Assembly: GCF_002732165.1 (NCBI RefSeq)
Contig: NZ_MRZO01000005.1
Span: 62,001 to 126,000 of the forward strand
Reading direction: 5' to 3'
DNA: 64,000 nucleotides
Source: Staphylococcus xylosus
Lineage (GTDB): Bacteria > Bacillota > Bacilli > Staphylococcales > Staphylococcaceae
The notes beneath the pieces are model-generated. The model worked only from the letters and a program-made list of their open reading frames with translations, searched no databases and was not told the origin of the DNA. A program made the position numbers and the translations under genes. Positions 47,428-56,802 of this stretch are shown here, piece after piece (position 1 is the stretch's first letter; each line of letters begins with the position of its first letter).

Positions 47428-47462
47428 AAATCCAACTGACACATTATGACTCAGTTGGATTT
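47428..47462 (-). terminator. Terminator overlapping the end of the HTH regulator gene
   Basis: AAATCCAACTGA (47428-47439) pairs with TCAGTTGGATTT (47451-47462). The upstream arm on the minus strand includes the last codons and the stop of the regulator, and a T run follows. Confidence 0.8.
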
Positions 47463-48136
47463 AAAAATTGCTGATAATTATTTATATTTATATCTTGCGT
47501 TTTAATCGTTTTTTCAAATGAATACGAAATATCATGAATATCAATAATCGGAATTTCATTTGTTTTACCGAGTCCAATTTCAAAGATAATTGCTTTCCAT
47601 AATCCTTCTTCACATAAAAGGCCTATAAAAATGACATTTTCTGTTACAACTTGATTGTTGTTATAAAATTCCATCGCCATTACATTTCTTTCCGTACTAT
47701 AAATGAGTACATCAGAAAATATAGGGGGTAAATTCGTGTGTTGCTGTTTGTCGAATTTAATATAACGATCTAGTTTTTTTAGTGCTCTTCTCATTTTAGT
47801 ATAGGGCAAGTTGAGACATTTTTTAATAATAGCATTAATTTCTTCTCTGTATGGAAGTGTTGTATATGATTGACTTTCATTGAGTACCAAGAATAAAGCG
47901 GATAATTGATTCTCAGTTAGCTCAATTTCATAACTGTTTGGCGTTTCTTGCAGTTGATAACCGCCAAGTTTGCCGTGTTTTGCTAGTATTTTAACACCTT
48001 GATCTTCTAAATCTTGAATATCTCTTAAAATAGTACGCTTTGACACATTTAAATTTGAAGCTAACTCTGATGCTGTAATTTGTTTATTCTCTTGAATGGC
48101 TAGAACAAGTTTATTTTGTCTTTCGCGTTTATTCAT
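47444..48136 (-). CDS. HTH-type (DeoR/YafY-like) transcriptional regulator
   Basis: A 230-residue regulator with an N-terminal DeoR/YafY-like winged helix: RQNKLVLAIQENKQITASELASNLNVSKRTILRDIQDLEDQG near residues 5-46. A beta-hairpin wing (KHGKLGGYQL) follows near 53-62. The C-terminal part is a sensor-like region without a recognisable ligand motif. GGGAGGTGA precedes the ATG. It is divergent from the RsaI-like RNA, whose promoter is 120 bases away. Target genes are unknown. Confidence 0.82.
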   Translation of the reverse strand: MNKRERQNKLVLAIQENKQITASELASNLNVSKRTILRDIQDLEDQGVKILAKHGKLGGYQLQETPNSYEIELTENQLSALFLVLNESQSYTTLPYREEINAIIKKCLNLPYTKMRRALKKLDRYIKFDKQQHTNLPPIFSDVLIYSTERNVMAMEFYNNNQVVTENVIFIGLLCEEGLWKAIIFEIGLGKTNEIPIIDIHDISYSFEKTIKTQDININNYQQFLNPTES

Positions 48137-48228
48137 TAGAAAGTCACCTCCCGAATGATTACATATTACATTTATTATAGCATAAAAGTGACAATGACGA
48201 CATTTAGAAAATAAATTTTTAAAAAATT

Positions 48229-48268
48229 AAAGAAAACGCTTACATATTCTGAAAGGTTATGTTATTAT
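48229..48268 (+). promoter_or_regulatory. Promoter of the RsaI-like RNA overlapped by a cre-like site
   Basis: TTACAT (-35, 48240-48245) and TATTAT (-10, 48263-48268) are 17 bases apart. The -35 lies inside a minus-strand cre-like site, TGTAAGCGTTTTCT. CcpA binding would block the promoter, so the RNA should rise when glucose is used up or repression is relieved, as described for RsaI. Confidence 0.75.
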
Positions 48269-48274
48269 GAATTT

Positions 48275-48428
48275 AGTAACAAGGGGATAGCGAGTAGATG
48301 ACAAAGGGGTAGGCTATTACATAATAGTTTTGTTAACATCTATTCGTACGAGTTACTAATCAAACATCTTCAATATTTATTACTTACTTTCCTTTCTATT
48401 TAACCGACTAGCATCGCTAGTCGGTTTT
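48275..48428 (+). ncRNA. rsaI: RsaI (RsaOG)-like small RNA
   Basis: About 150 bases with no reading frame, matching staphylococcal RsaI (RsaOG) in position and features. Outer helix TAGTAAC/GTTACTA and a TAGATG/CATCTA helix enclose two AAGGGG tracts (48281 and 48304). ATAGC and GCTAT could form a pseudoknot. A long unpaired pyrimidine stretch, CTTACTTTCCTTTCTATT, follows near 48383. The end is the strong terminator AACCGACTAGC/GCTAGTCGGTT. The gene lies beside the suhB-like and lcpC genes, as in Staphylococcus aureus. The name is from memory of the family. Confidence 0.75.
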
Positions 48429-48592
48429 ATTTATGTTATGAGCGTGGCTTTAAAAAAGACTTATATTTAGTTATAGGAGTTTTCAAAGTTAGTTTCTATC
48501 ATATATTTCTTTGATAATTCTATGATAGAATATAACAAATTATACATAGCGATTATTTTCTTAACATATTATTTAAAAGAGGTGTACTACAA

Positions 48593-49384
48593 ATGGAAAA
48601 AACACAATTAAATTACATAGATGAGTCAGTAATAGCCTGGTTAGAAACTTTGGACGAGATTATTCCTAGTCTTATAAAAGAAATGGTAACAAGCACAAAA
48701 CAGAATAGATTTGATTTAGTGACAAATGTTGATAAATCGATTCAACAAAAATTTGAACAGTTTTTAGCTGAAAATTATCCAGAGCATCAATTATTTGCAG
48801 AAGAAAAGTCTAATACCGATATCAATGCCAAGGAGGGGCATGTATGGGTAATGGATCCTATAGACGGTACGACAAATTTAGTTAAACAACAAGAAGATTA
48901 TTGTATTATCTTAGGTTATTTCGTTGATGGAGTACCTGTCTTATCTTATATCTATGATTATCCACATAGGAAACTATATAAAGCAATTAAAGGTTATGGT
49001 GCATATTTAAATGGAGAGCGACTCATAGAACCAGAACCTATAGATTTACAAGAAGCGATTATTTCATTTAATTCATTAGTGATTAATGATGAAACTATTC
49101 ATGATTTACAGGATGCATCATTTGGATATCGTTGTATTGGCTCATGTGGGTTAGATTCAATTCGTGTTATTAAAGGGCAATTTGGTGCTCATATAAATAC
49201 AAACCCTAAACCGTGGGATATTGCAGCCCAATTTTTATTTGCAAGTGAACTTGGCTTGGAAATGACAACTTTGGATAATACAGCGTTAGATTTTGCTAAA
49301 GCCGGTCCATTTATAATTAGTAATCCAGCTTGTCATGAAAAAGTATTATCAATTTTAAATTCTGGTAATGGATATAAGAAATAA
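48593..49384 (+). CDS. Inositol monophosphatase family protein (SuhB-like)
   Basis: A 263-residue Mg2+-dependent phosphatase of the inositol monophosphatase family. Metal sites are visible in FAEEKS near residues 66-71, WVMDPIDGTTNLVKQ near 84-98 and KPWDIAAQFLFASELG near 206-221. It may act on inositol phosphate, on 3'-phosphoadenosine phosphates or on another small phosphate; this cannot be told. AGAGGTG precedes the ATG. It follows the RsaI-like RNA and precedes lcpC. Confidence 0.88.
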   Translation: MEKTQLNYIDESVIAWLETLDEIIPSLIKEMVTSTKQNRFDLVTNVDKSIQQKFEQFLAENYPEHQLFAEEKSNTDINAKEGHVWVMDPIDGTTNLVKQQEDYCIILGYFVDGVPVLSYIYDYPHRKLYKAIKGYGAYLNGERLIEPEPIDLQEAIISFNSLVINDETIHDLQDASFGYRCIGSCGLDSIRVIKGQFGAHINTNPKPWDIAAQFLFASELGLEMTTLDNTALDFAKAGPFIISNPACHEKVLSILNSGNGYKK

Positions 49385-49509
49385 AACATTATTTACTATA
49401 TTAATATTTTATTTAATAAATAATAGGTCTTAAGAACTATGTCATCTTAAAAGTAATACTATATAATGTATTATTAAATAGAATAGAAAATTGAATACGG
49501 AAATGGAGT

Positions 49510-50472
49510 ATGATAAGAGTGAATCGTTCTGAGAAGAATAGAAAAATGGGCTTACCTGCTAAAATATTTTTATGGTTTTTGGGGATATTAGTTTTATTTG
49601 CTTTACTAGCAGTGATTTACCTTGGTTTCAAAATATTTTCTGTTGGAGGATCAATACACAATCCTTTAGATAGAGATAAATCGGCATTAAGAGATAAAAA
49701 TGTGAATTTAGATAATGGTGATCCATTTACTATAGCCTTATTTGGTGTAGATTCAGATGCTAAAAGAGATGCAGCTGGAGGTGGGCAACGTAGTGATACG
49801 GTGATGGTATTATCGATAAATCCACAAAAGAAAACAACTGAAATTGTAAGTATCCCTAGAGATACACAAGCTGATATCGTAGGTAAAGGAACTACTGAAA
49901 AAATTAACCACGCTTATGCTTATGGTGGTCCAGATATGGCAGTAAAATCAGTTGAAAAATTATTAAATGTACCAATAGATCATTATGCAACGATAGATAT
50001 GGATGGTATGAAAGATATGATAGATACGGTCGGCGGTATTTCAGTAACAAGTAACGCTACATTTTCTTATGATGGCTACCAGTTTAACGAAGGTGAAAAC
50101 ACAAAAATGGATGGCAAAGAAGCGATGGCATTTATTAGAAGTCGTAAAGAAGATGGCGCAGGTGGAGACTTTGGACGTCAGGAACGTCAACAATTAGTAA
50201 TACAAGGCCTTGCGAACAAATTAACAAGTGTAAGTTCAGTAACGCACTTCAATTCTTTGATGAATCATGTCGAGGACAACGTTAAGACAGATCTTACAAT
50301 TGGACAATTAAATAAAGTTAGAAGTAATTATAAAGACGCTAATGATAATGTTAATAGACATCAATTAGAAGGTCAAGGTGGCATACAAGATGATGGACTT
50401 TATTACTTTGTTCCAAGTGAAAGTTCGTTAAGTGAAATCGAATCAATAATTAAAAATAATTTAGGTATATAA
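49510..50472 (+). CDS. lcpC: LytR-CpsA-Psr family glycopolymer transferase
   Basis: A 320-residue LCP protein that ligates wall teichoic acid or capsule-like polymers to peptidoglycan. It has a basic N-terminus, one membrane helix at about residues 18-42, and the extracellular LCP domain. Conserved blocks are FGVDSDA, RSDTVMVLSINP near 94-105, IPRDTQADIVG near 116-126, YGGPDMAVKSVE and EAMAFIRSRKEDGAGGDFGRQERQQLV near 203-229. The position next to formate dehydrogenase matches the staphylococcal lcpC. A GTG at 49519 could be the true start, since GGAG lies 10 bases before it. Confidence 0.88.
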   Translation: MIRVNRSEKNRKMGLPAKIFLWFLGILVLFALLAVIYLGFKIFSVGGSIHNPLDRDKSALRDKNVNLDNGDPFTIALFGVDSDAKRDAAGGGQRSDTVMVLSINPQKKTTEIVSIPRDTQADIVGKGTTEKINHAYAYGGPDMAVKSVEKLLNVPIDHYATIDMDGMKDMIDTVGGISVTSNATFSYDGYQFNEGENTKMDGKEAMAFIRSRKEDGAGGDFGRQERQQLVIQGLANKLTSVSSVTHFNSLMNHVEDNVKTDLTIGQLNKVRSNYKDANDNVNRHQLEGQGGIQDDGLYYFVPSESSLSEIESIIKNNLGI

Positions 50473-50482
50473 TTTTATAAAG

Positions 50483-50523
50483 CTATATGTTTACAAGATC
50501 ATGTGAACATATAGTCTTTTTTT
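50483..50523 (+). terminator. Terminator after lcpC
   Basis: CTATATGTTTACA (50483-50495) pairs with TGTGAACATATAG (50502-50514), followed by an eight-base T run. Confidence 0.85.
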
Positions 50524-50768
50524 ATTTATACTATGACAATTATTAAGATGTTTGTACCATTCTCTATACTTTTGATTTTGTGCTATATACTAAATAAAGA
50601 ATAAAAAACAGTGAAATATAATAGAATACCTTAACATTTAATGTAAATACATATACAATATAAGTAACATTATCTTAAAAAAGTGTGGGGCTTTTTAGAT
50701 GGAATGTTAATCAACATCTTATGAAGTTTTTACATGGGTAGAATTAAATAATAATAGGGGTGAAGATT

Positions 50769-53723
50769 ATGCAAGAACATTTAATTGTCTCTTTAGATGG
50801 TAAAGACTATCTTGTAGAACCCGGAACAAATTTACTACAGTTTATTAAATCTCAAGATACTTTTGTTCCGTCGATATGCTATAACGAATCGTTAGGACCT
50901 ATCCAAACTTGTGATACATGTACTGTGGAAATTGATGGCAAAATGCAACGAGCATGTAGTACGACGATAGACAAACCAATGATTGTTAATACGCAAAATG
51001 ACAAGGTACAAACTAGTCAAAAAGAAGCACTTGATAGAATTTTAGAAAAGCATATGCTTTATTGTACTGTGTGTGATTATAACAATGGTGATTGTGAAAT
51101 TCACAATACAATGGATCAATGGGGATTAGAACATCAAACCTATGAATATAAGGAAAAACCTTATGAAAAAGATTATGGTCCATTCTATCGTTATGACCCA
51201 AATCAATGTATTTTGTGTGGTCGTTGTGTTGAAGTTTGCCAAGACGTTCAAGTAAACGAAACACTTACAATTGATTGGGAACGTCAACAGCCACGAGTAA
51301 TCTGGGACAATGATACAACGATAAATGATTCATCGTGTGTAGGCTGTGGACAATGTGCAACAGTATGTCCTTGTAACGCGATGATGGAAGTGAATATGGA
51401 AGGTAACGCAGGTTACATGACAGATTTAGAGCCAGGTTCACTTGCAGCGATGATTGATTTAACTAAAAAAGCAGAGCCAGGTTATGGCCCATTGTTTGCT
51501 GTTTCAGACTCAGAAGCGGCTATGCGCGAAGAACGTATCGAAAAAACTAAGACAGTGTGTACATACTGTGGTGTAGGTTGTTCTTTCGATGTGTGGACAA
51601 AAGATAGAGAAGTGTTAAAAGTTCAGCCACAACACGAATCACCAGCAAATAAAATTTCTTCTTGTGTTAAAGGGAAATTTGGTTGGGATTATGTTGATTC
51701 AGATGAACGTTTAACGAAGCCTTTAGTACGTAAAAATGGGCAGTTTGAAGAGGTTGAATGGGAAGAAGCATTGAAAGTTGTTGCGGATAACTTTAACAAG
51801 GTCAAAGCTTCTCACGGCTCTGATGGTTTAGCATTTATTTCTTCTTCTAAAGCTACAAATGAAGAATCTTATCTTATGCAAAAACTCGCTAGACAAGTTA
51901 TTGGTACAAATAACGTAGATAATTGCTCACGTTATTGCCAAGCGCCAGCGACTAAAGGATTATTTAGAACTGTAGGGCATGGCGGTGACTCAGGTTCTAT
52001 TGATGACCTTGAGATTGCAGATATGGTGGTATTGATAGGTACAAATACTGCAGAAGCACATCCAGTAATTGCATCTCGTATTAAACGAGGGCATAAACTA
52101 TATAACAATACTTTAAATGTCTTTGATATTCGTAAACATGAAATGGCAGAACGTGCCGATAATTTCTATCAACCAAAACCAGGTACAGATTTAGTATGGC
52201 TATCTGCTGTAACTAAATATATTATTGATAATGAATTGCATGATAAATCATTTATTGATGAATGGGTTAACCATTTTGATGATTATTATAATTCATTAGC
52301 GCCATACACTATGGAGTTTGCAGAAGAAACTACAGGTATTTCTAAAGAAGAATTAATAGATTTTGCGCAACAAGTAGCAGACGCTAAGTCAGTATCTATT
52401 GCTTGGGCCATGGGAGTTACTCAACAAGATATAGGTAGTGATACATCAACTGCAATTTCTAATTTATTATTAGCAACAGGTAACTATAGAAAACCAGGTA
52501 CAGGCGCTTATCCTCTGCGTGGACATAATAATGTTCAAGGATGTAGTGATATGGGAAGTATGCCTGATCAATTCCCAGGTTATCAAAAAGTTGTAGACGA
52601 CGAAATTAGAGCTAAATTTGAACGTGAATATGGCGAAGCACTACCAAGCAAAGTTGGTAAAGATAATCACCAAATGATGGAAGGCATACACGAAGGTGAA
52701 ATCGATTCCTTATATTTATATGGTGAAGATACAGGTATTGTCGATTCTAATATCAACTATGTACAAGCAGCATTAGAAAAAGTTGGTTTCTTAGTAGTAC
52801 AAGATGAATTCTTTACATTTACAGCTACGTTTGCTGATGTTGTATTACCAGCAAGTCCTTCACTTGAAAAAACTGGAACATTTACTAATACAGAGCGTCG
52901 TATCCAACGTTTGTATCAAGCTTTAGATACTAAAGGCGATTCTAAACCTGACTGGGAAATTATCCAAGCAGTAGCTAAATCATTAGGATATGATTGGGGC
53001 TACACACATCCAAGCGAAATCATGGATGAAATTGCTAGAGTTACACCGCTTTATTCAGGTGTGAATTACGACAGACTTGAAGGATATAATAGTTTACAAT
53101 GGCCAGTTGCTGAAGATGGTACAGATGAACCAACATTATATCTTAATGGATTTAATTTTGAAGATGGTAAGGCTAATTTCTATCCATTAACATTTGATAA
53201 CTTCTTTAAAGTGAACGAAGAATATGACTTACATGTTAATAATGGACGTTTATTAGAACATTTCCATGAAGGTAACATGACTTATAAAGTACCGGGATTA
53301 GAATATAAAATGCCACATGCCTTCGTTGAAATATCTCCTGAGCTTGCTAAAGAAAGAGATATTCATGAAGGAGCAGAAATTAAATTGATTTCTGAAACTG
53401 GTGAAGCAGAATTAATTGCTCATGTTACAGATAGAGTAAAAGGAAAAGAAATTTACATTCCTTTAAATAATAATGCAATGGTTCATGGAGATAAGGGTGC
53501 TATCAACTTATTAACTAATAGTGATGTTGATAAAGACACAGATACACCATCATATAAACGCACAAGTTGTCGTATGGAAGTTAAAACGCGTAGAGGTAAA
53601 TCACCACTGAATCCTACGAACTTCCGTGTTAATAAACAACGTCAACCACAATATAGTGTTCGAGTTCAAGACAAATGGAAACGTGAAGATTATACATTCC
53701 CAGGAAGTCAGGTGGATAAATAA
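50769..53723 (+). CDS. fdhA: Formate dehydrogenase alpha subunit (molybdopterin, Fe-S)
   Basis: A 984-residue molybdopterin oxidoreductase. Order of domains: N-terminal [2Fe-2S] with CYNES...CDTC near residues 32-48; CxxC and His ligands; two [4Fe-4S] clusters in [11 protein letters not shown] and [13 protein letters not shown]; the MopB [4Fe-4S] CTYCGVGC near 260-267; the molybdopterin body; and a C-terminal dinucleotide-binding domain. The metal ligand appears to be Cys390 in NCSRYCQAP, not selenocysteine, with Gln where many formate dehydrogenases have His. AGGGGTGA lies 6 bases before ATG 50769. The DUF1641 gene follows, sharing a base. Confidence 0.88.
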   Translation: MQEHLIVSLDGKDYLVEPGTNLLQFIKSQDTFVPSICYNESLGPIQTCDTCTVEIDGKMQRACSTTIDKPMIVNTQNDKVQTSQKEALDRILEKHMLYCTVCDYNNGDCEIHNTMDQWGLEHQTYEYKEKPYEKDYGPFYRYDPNQCILCGRCVEVCQDVQVNETLTIDWERQQPRVIWDNDTTINDSSCVGCGQCATVCPCNAMMEVNMEGNAGYMTDLEPGSLAAMIDLTKKAEPGYGPLFAVSDSEAAMREERIEKTKTVCTYCGVGCSFDVWTKDREVLKVQPQHESPANKISSCVKGKFGWDYVDSDERLTKPLVRKNGQFEEVEWEEALKVVADNFNKVKASHGSDGLAFISSSKATNEESYLMQKLARQVIGTNNVDNCSRYCQAPATKGLFRTVGHGGDSGSIDDLEIADMVVLIGTNTAEAHPVIASRIKRGHKLYNNTLNVFDIRKHEMAERADNFYQPKPGTDLVWLSAVTKYIIDNELHDKSFIDEWVNHFDDYYNSLAPYTMEFAEETTGISKEELIDFAQQVADAKSVSIAWAMGVTQQDIGSDTSTAISNLLLATGNYRKPGTGAYPLRGHNNVQGCSDMGSMPDQFPGYQKVVDDEIRAKFEREYGEALPSKVGKDNHQMMEGIHEGEIDSLYLYGEDTGIVDSNINYVQAALEKVGFLVVQDEFFTFTATFADVVLPASPSLEKTGTFTNTERRIQRLYQALDTKGDSKPDWEIIQAVAKSLGYDWGYTHPSEIMDEIARVTPLYSGVNYDRLEGYNSLQWPVAEDGTDEPTLYLNGFNFEDGKANFYPLTFDNFFKVNEEYDLHVNNGRLLEHFHEGNMTYKVPGLEYKMPHAFVEISPELAKERDIHEGAEIKLISETGEAELIAHVTDRVKGKEIYIPLNNNAMVHGDKGAINLLTNSDVDKDTDTPSYKRTSCRMEVKTRRGKSPLNPTNFRVNKQRQPQYSVRVQDKWKREDYTFPGSQVDK

Positions 53724-54190
53724 TGGCTGAAAGAATAACTAATATTAAACGTATGCAAAAGTCCGAAGAAGAATTAAAACAAGAGAGTTTGGCGGAAGTT
53801 ACAGATGCAATTGTTGCCAATAAAGATAGCATCTTAAAAGCAATTAATATTATCAGTACATTAGATGATGCTAAATTATTAGATGCATTATCCGGCGCAG
53901 TCAAAAGTAGAGGTGTCATTGCTAATAAATTTTCAGTTGAATTAAACAAAGAACAATATACAGGGTTAATTTCAAATATGGCTTCACTTGTATTTTTACT
54001 TGGTGATTTAGATGTAAATGATTTATCGACAATGCTTAATAAAGTAAATAAAGGTTTGAGTGTTGCCAATAAAGCAAACCCTAATCAAAAGACATCCATT
54101 ACTGGTTTGATGGGTATATTGAAAGATGAAGAAATGAATCGTAGTTTAACCTATATGCTAAACATGCTGAGAGGTATGTCTAGAGAATAG
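53723..54190 (+). CDS. DUF1641 protein, formate dehydrogenase partner
   Basis: A 155-residue DUF1641 protein. It begins with a charged helix (ITNIKRMQKSEEELKQE) and contains the DUF1641 core ISTLDDAKLLDALSGAVKSRG near residues 48-68, with a GLMGILKDEEMNRSLTYMLNMLRGM end. No cofactor motif or membrane helix is seen. Its ATG overlaps the fdhA stop by one base (TAATG), as is general for this pair in Bacillales. A role as accessory or regulatory subunit of the dehydrogenase is inferred. Confidence 0.85.
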   Translation: MAERITNIKRMQKSEEELKQESLAEVTDAIVANKDSILKAINIISTLDDAKLLDALSGAVKSRGVIANKFSVELNKEQYTGLISNMASLVFLLGDLDVNDLSTMLNKVNKGLSVANKANPNQKTSITGLMGILKDEEMNRSLTYMLNMLRGMSRE

Positions 54191-54217
54191 ATAGATTATA
54201 ATTACAAATTAATAAAA

Positions 54218-54261
54218 ATAAACGAGGCTAGGATATTAATAAATATCCTAGCCTCGTTTAT
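54218..54261 (+). terminator. Terminator after the fdhA operon
   Basis: ATAAACGAGGCTAGGATATT (from 54218) pairs with its near-perfect complement ending at 54261, with a short AAT-containing loop. Confidence 0.85.
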
Positions 54262-54409
54262 ATTCACAGGTGAAATTTATCGACATCGATTGAATATTTA
54301 GTTGCTTGAAAATTAAACAACCATTTAGAAGTGTACTAAAAGCAATGAGTAATTTTAAATTTCTTTTGATTGTCTTGCTGTTATTGTTTTTAAAATGACA
54401 TATTGAAAG

Positions 54410-54730
54410 ATGATTAAATGTGATACAATTTCTATTATTAGTGTTTTATTTAACTTATTAATTAAAGCAAGGAGTGGAAGACGTATCAATCCAAAAATGA
54501 TAAAAATATCAGCTATAATGTCTAATATATTTTTAGTTATTGGAATTGTATTTTTATTAACTTTTAATATTTTAATGGCGATAACGATGTTTGTATTGTC
54601 TTTAGTCATTAGTTTAACTATATTTAACACGTTATTTAGAGATCGTAAAGGTATGAGAATAGCAATTAATGTTTCCTTTATAATTGTTTTAATTGCTATT
54701 GTATTTGCTTATGTTACATTAACAAAATAA
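54410..54730 (+). CDS. Small membrane protein, 106 aa, uncertain start
   Basis: Up to 106 residues with three or four membrane helices (about 6-19, 33-50, 55-72 and 85-103) and basic loops ARSGRRINPK and RDRKGMR. Family not recognised. The start is uncertain. ATG 54410 has no ribosome site. A strong AAGGAG at 54469 is followed 10 bases later by an in-frame ATC, with no ATG until 54497. An extended -10 (TGATACAAT) also lies at 54421-54429, inside the first codons. The glucosaminidase gene follows 27 bases later and is probably co-transcribed. Confidence 0.6.
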   Translation: MIKCDTISIISVLFNLLIKARSGRRINPKMIKISAIMSNIFLVIGIVFLLTFNILMAITMFVLSLVISLTIFNTLFRDRKGMRIAINVSFIIVLIAIVFAYVTLTK

Positions 54731-54757
54731 GTGTAGGATAAGGGGTTATTTCACATA

Positions 54758-55534
54758 ATGAATGAAAAACTAAAGCGTAAATTACCGTTGATTTTGGTGG
54801 GAGTAATTGTATTAATATTTGTTGTGTTATTGATTATTAATGAAACAGATTTATTTGATAAAAGTAAAACTCACACTTTCGATGAAGCGGTTGATAAACA
54901 AGTTGGAGCAGGCACATTAAATATGACTGAAAAAGATGGTCAATTTGTTGTAGCTTCAAAAAATGATGTAAAGCAAGCAATGGATGTTAATAGTGACAAA
55001 GAAAATTTGAACCACATGGATATTTCTGAAAAAGTGTCAATGTCTGAAAAGGAATTGAACAATATTTTAAAAGATAAGGGCATTTTAAAAAATAAAGGCA
55101 AGGCGTTTTTAAAAGCACAAGATAAATATGAAGTGAACGTGCTATATTTAGTCAGTCATGCGTTAGTAGAAACGGGTAATGGACAGTCAGATTTAGCTAA
55201 AGGTATTGAAGATGATGGAGAGCACTACTATAACTTTTATGGCATAGGCGCATTTGATGAAGATGCTATTCACACTGGTAGTAGTTTTGCTAAAAAACAG
55301 AAATGGACTTCACCAGAAAAAGCAATTATGGGTGGGGCTGAATTTGTAAGAAACAATTATTTTGAAAATGATCAACTTTCATTATATCAAATGCGTTGGA
55401 ATCCAGAATCTCCAGGTGAACATCAATACGCCAGTGATATTGAGTGGGATGAAAACATCGCAACCTTTATGCAACGTTACTATGATGATTTAGGTATAAA
55501 AAAAGATCATGTAAAAAAAGATTATTATTTATAA
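54758..55534 (+). CDS. Membrane-anchored glucosaminidase (SagA/LytE-type autolysin)
   Basis: A 258-residue glucosaminidase that cuts GlcNAc-MurNAc links in peptidoglycan. One membrane helix lies at about residues 8-27, followed by a K/D-rich stretch. The GH73-like catalytic domain has YLVSHALVETGNGQSDLAKG near 131-150 (the Glu in VETGNG is the likely catalyst) and FYGIGAFDEDA near 161-171. The domain ends with WNPESPGEHQYASDIEW. AAGGGG precedes the ATG. The gene lies in a conserved position beside formate dehydrogenase in staphylococci. Confidence 0.88.
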   Translation: MNEKLKRKLPLILVGVIVLIFVVLLIINETDLFDKSKTHTFDEAVDKQVGAGTLNMTEKDGQFVVASKNDVKQAMDVNSDKENLNHMDISEKVSMSEKELNNILKDKGILKNKGKAFLKAQDKYEVNVLYLVSHALVETGNGQSDLAKGIEDDGEHYYNFYGIGAFDEDAIHTGSSFAKKQKWTSPEKAIMGGAEFVRNNYFENDQLSLYQMRWNPESPGEHQYASDIEWDENIATFMQRYYDDLGIKKDHVKKDYYL

Positions 55535-55579
55535 AAAATAGCAATAGAGTAGACTAGGGAAATATGGAGTGGTTTGAAA

Positions 55580-56704
55580 ATGAAAATAGCTATAGTTGGA
55601 GCAGGCATTGGTGGTTTAACCGCAGCAGCTTTATTAAAGGAACAAGGACATGAAATAAAGGTGTTTGAGAAAAATAGTGAACTAGCTGAAGTTGGAGCTG
55701 GTATAGGTATCGGCGGTAACGTCATCGATAAATTAGGCAAACATGATTTAGCTAAAGGTATTAAAAATATTGGGCAAATTATAGATGTAATGGAAGTACT
55801 AGACGACAAAGGGAACGTGTTAAGTAAAGCAAAACTGAAAAAAAATACTGTGAATTTAACTATGACAAGACAAGGGTTATTAGATGTTATTAAATCGTAT
55901 GTACCAGATTCTATCGTATATACAAATCATAAAGTAACACGCGTGGATAGTGGTGCTTTAAAAGTTGAATTGCATTTCTCAGAACAAGCATCAGAAGCAT
56001 TTGATTTATGTATTGGTGCGGATGGTTTACATTCTCATATGCGTAATTCGGTAGCGCCTAATAGTAAAACATTATATCAAGGCTATACGGTGTTTAGAGG
56101 TTTAGTAGAGGATATAAATATCAAACCGGACAACATTGCTAAAGAATATTGGTCATCTAAAGGAAGAGTAGGCATTGTTCCGTTATTGAATAATAAAGCA
56201 TATTGGTTTATTTCAATTAATGCTAAAGAACAAGATGCTACGTTGAAATCTTATGGTAAGCCTCACTTACAAGCTAGATTTAATCATTTTCCCAATGAAG
56301 TTAGGCAGATTTTAGACAAGCAAAGTGAAACGGAAATTTTATTACATGATATGCATGATTTACAACCATTGAAATCATTCGTATATCAACGTATGATACT
56401 CTTAGGTGATGCAGCTCATGCAACTACCCCAAACATGGGACAAGGTGCAGGACAAGCGATGGAAGATGCCATTGTACTTGCAAATTGTTTGGAGGCATAT
56501 CCCTTTGAAGAAGCACTGCAAAGATATGATAAGTTACGCGTTAAACATACAAAGAAAGTAATCAAAAAGTCTAGAAAAATAGGCAAAGTAGCACAACTAA
56601 GTAATAGAATGTTGATTACTTTAAGAAATAAAGTTACTAAGTTAATACCAAATCAATTGGTTTCTAGAGAAACAAAATTTTTATACAAATCAAAAAGCAA
56701 ATAA
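55580..56704 (+). CDS. FAD-dependent monooxygenase (PHBH-like)
   Basis: A 374-residue flavoprotein monooxygenase. The FAD motif IVGAGIGGLTAAALLKEQGHEIKVFEK spans residues 4-30, a DG motif CIGADGLHSHMR lies near 148-159, and the GD motif ILLGDAAHATTPNMGQGAGQAMEDA near 276-300. The last 50 residues are basic. Substrate is unknown; related enzymes hydroxylate aromatic acids or act on quinones. GGAGTGG lies 7 bases before ATG 55580; a TTG two codons upstream is less likely. It is convergent with the D-2-hydroxyacid dehydrogenase. Confidence 0.86.
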   Translation: MKIAIVGAGIGGLTAAALLKEQGHEIKVFEKNSELAEVGAGIGIGGNVIDKLGKHDLAKGIKNIGQIIDVMEVLDDKGNVLSKAKLKKNTVNLTMTRQGLLDVIKSYVPDSIVYTNHKVTRVDSGALKVELHFSEQASEAFDLCIGADGLHSHMRNSVAPNSKTLYQGYTVFRGLVEDINIKPDNIAKEYWSSKGRVGIVPLLNNKAYWFISINAKEQDATLKSYGKPHLQARFNHFPNEVRQILDKQSETEILLHDMHDLQPLKSFVYQRMILLGDAAHATTPNMGQGAGQAMEDAIVLANCLEAYPFEEALQRYDKLRVKHTKKVIKKSRKIGKVAQLSNRMLITLRNKVTKLIPNQLVSRETKFLYKSKSK

Positions 56705-56717
56705 AATACTGTAATAA

Positions 56718-56769
56718 ATAAGAACCTAGAAATACGTTTGAATTGTAAAACGTATCTCTAGGTTCTTAA
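56718..56769. terminator. Bidirectional terminator between monooxygenase and dehydrogenase genes
   Basis: TAAGAACCTAGA (from 56719) pairs with TCTAGGTTCTTA (to about 56768), extended inside by ATACGTTT/AAACGTAT, between convergent genes. Confidence 0.85.
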
Positions 56770-56802
56770 TTTATCGTTTAATATTTATAAAAAAATAAAA
56801 CT

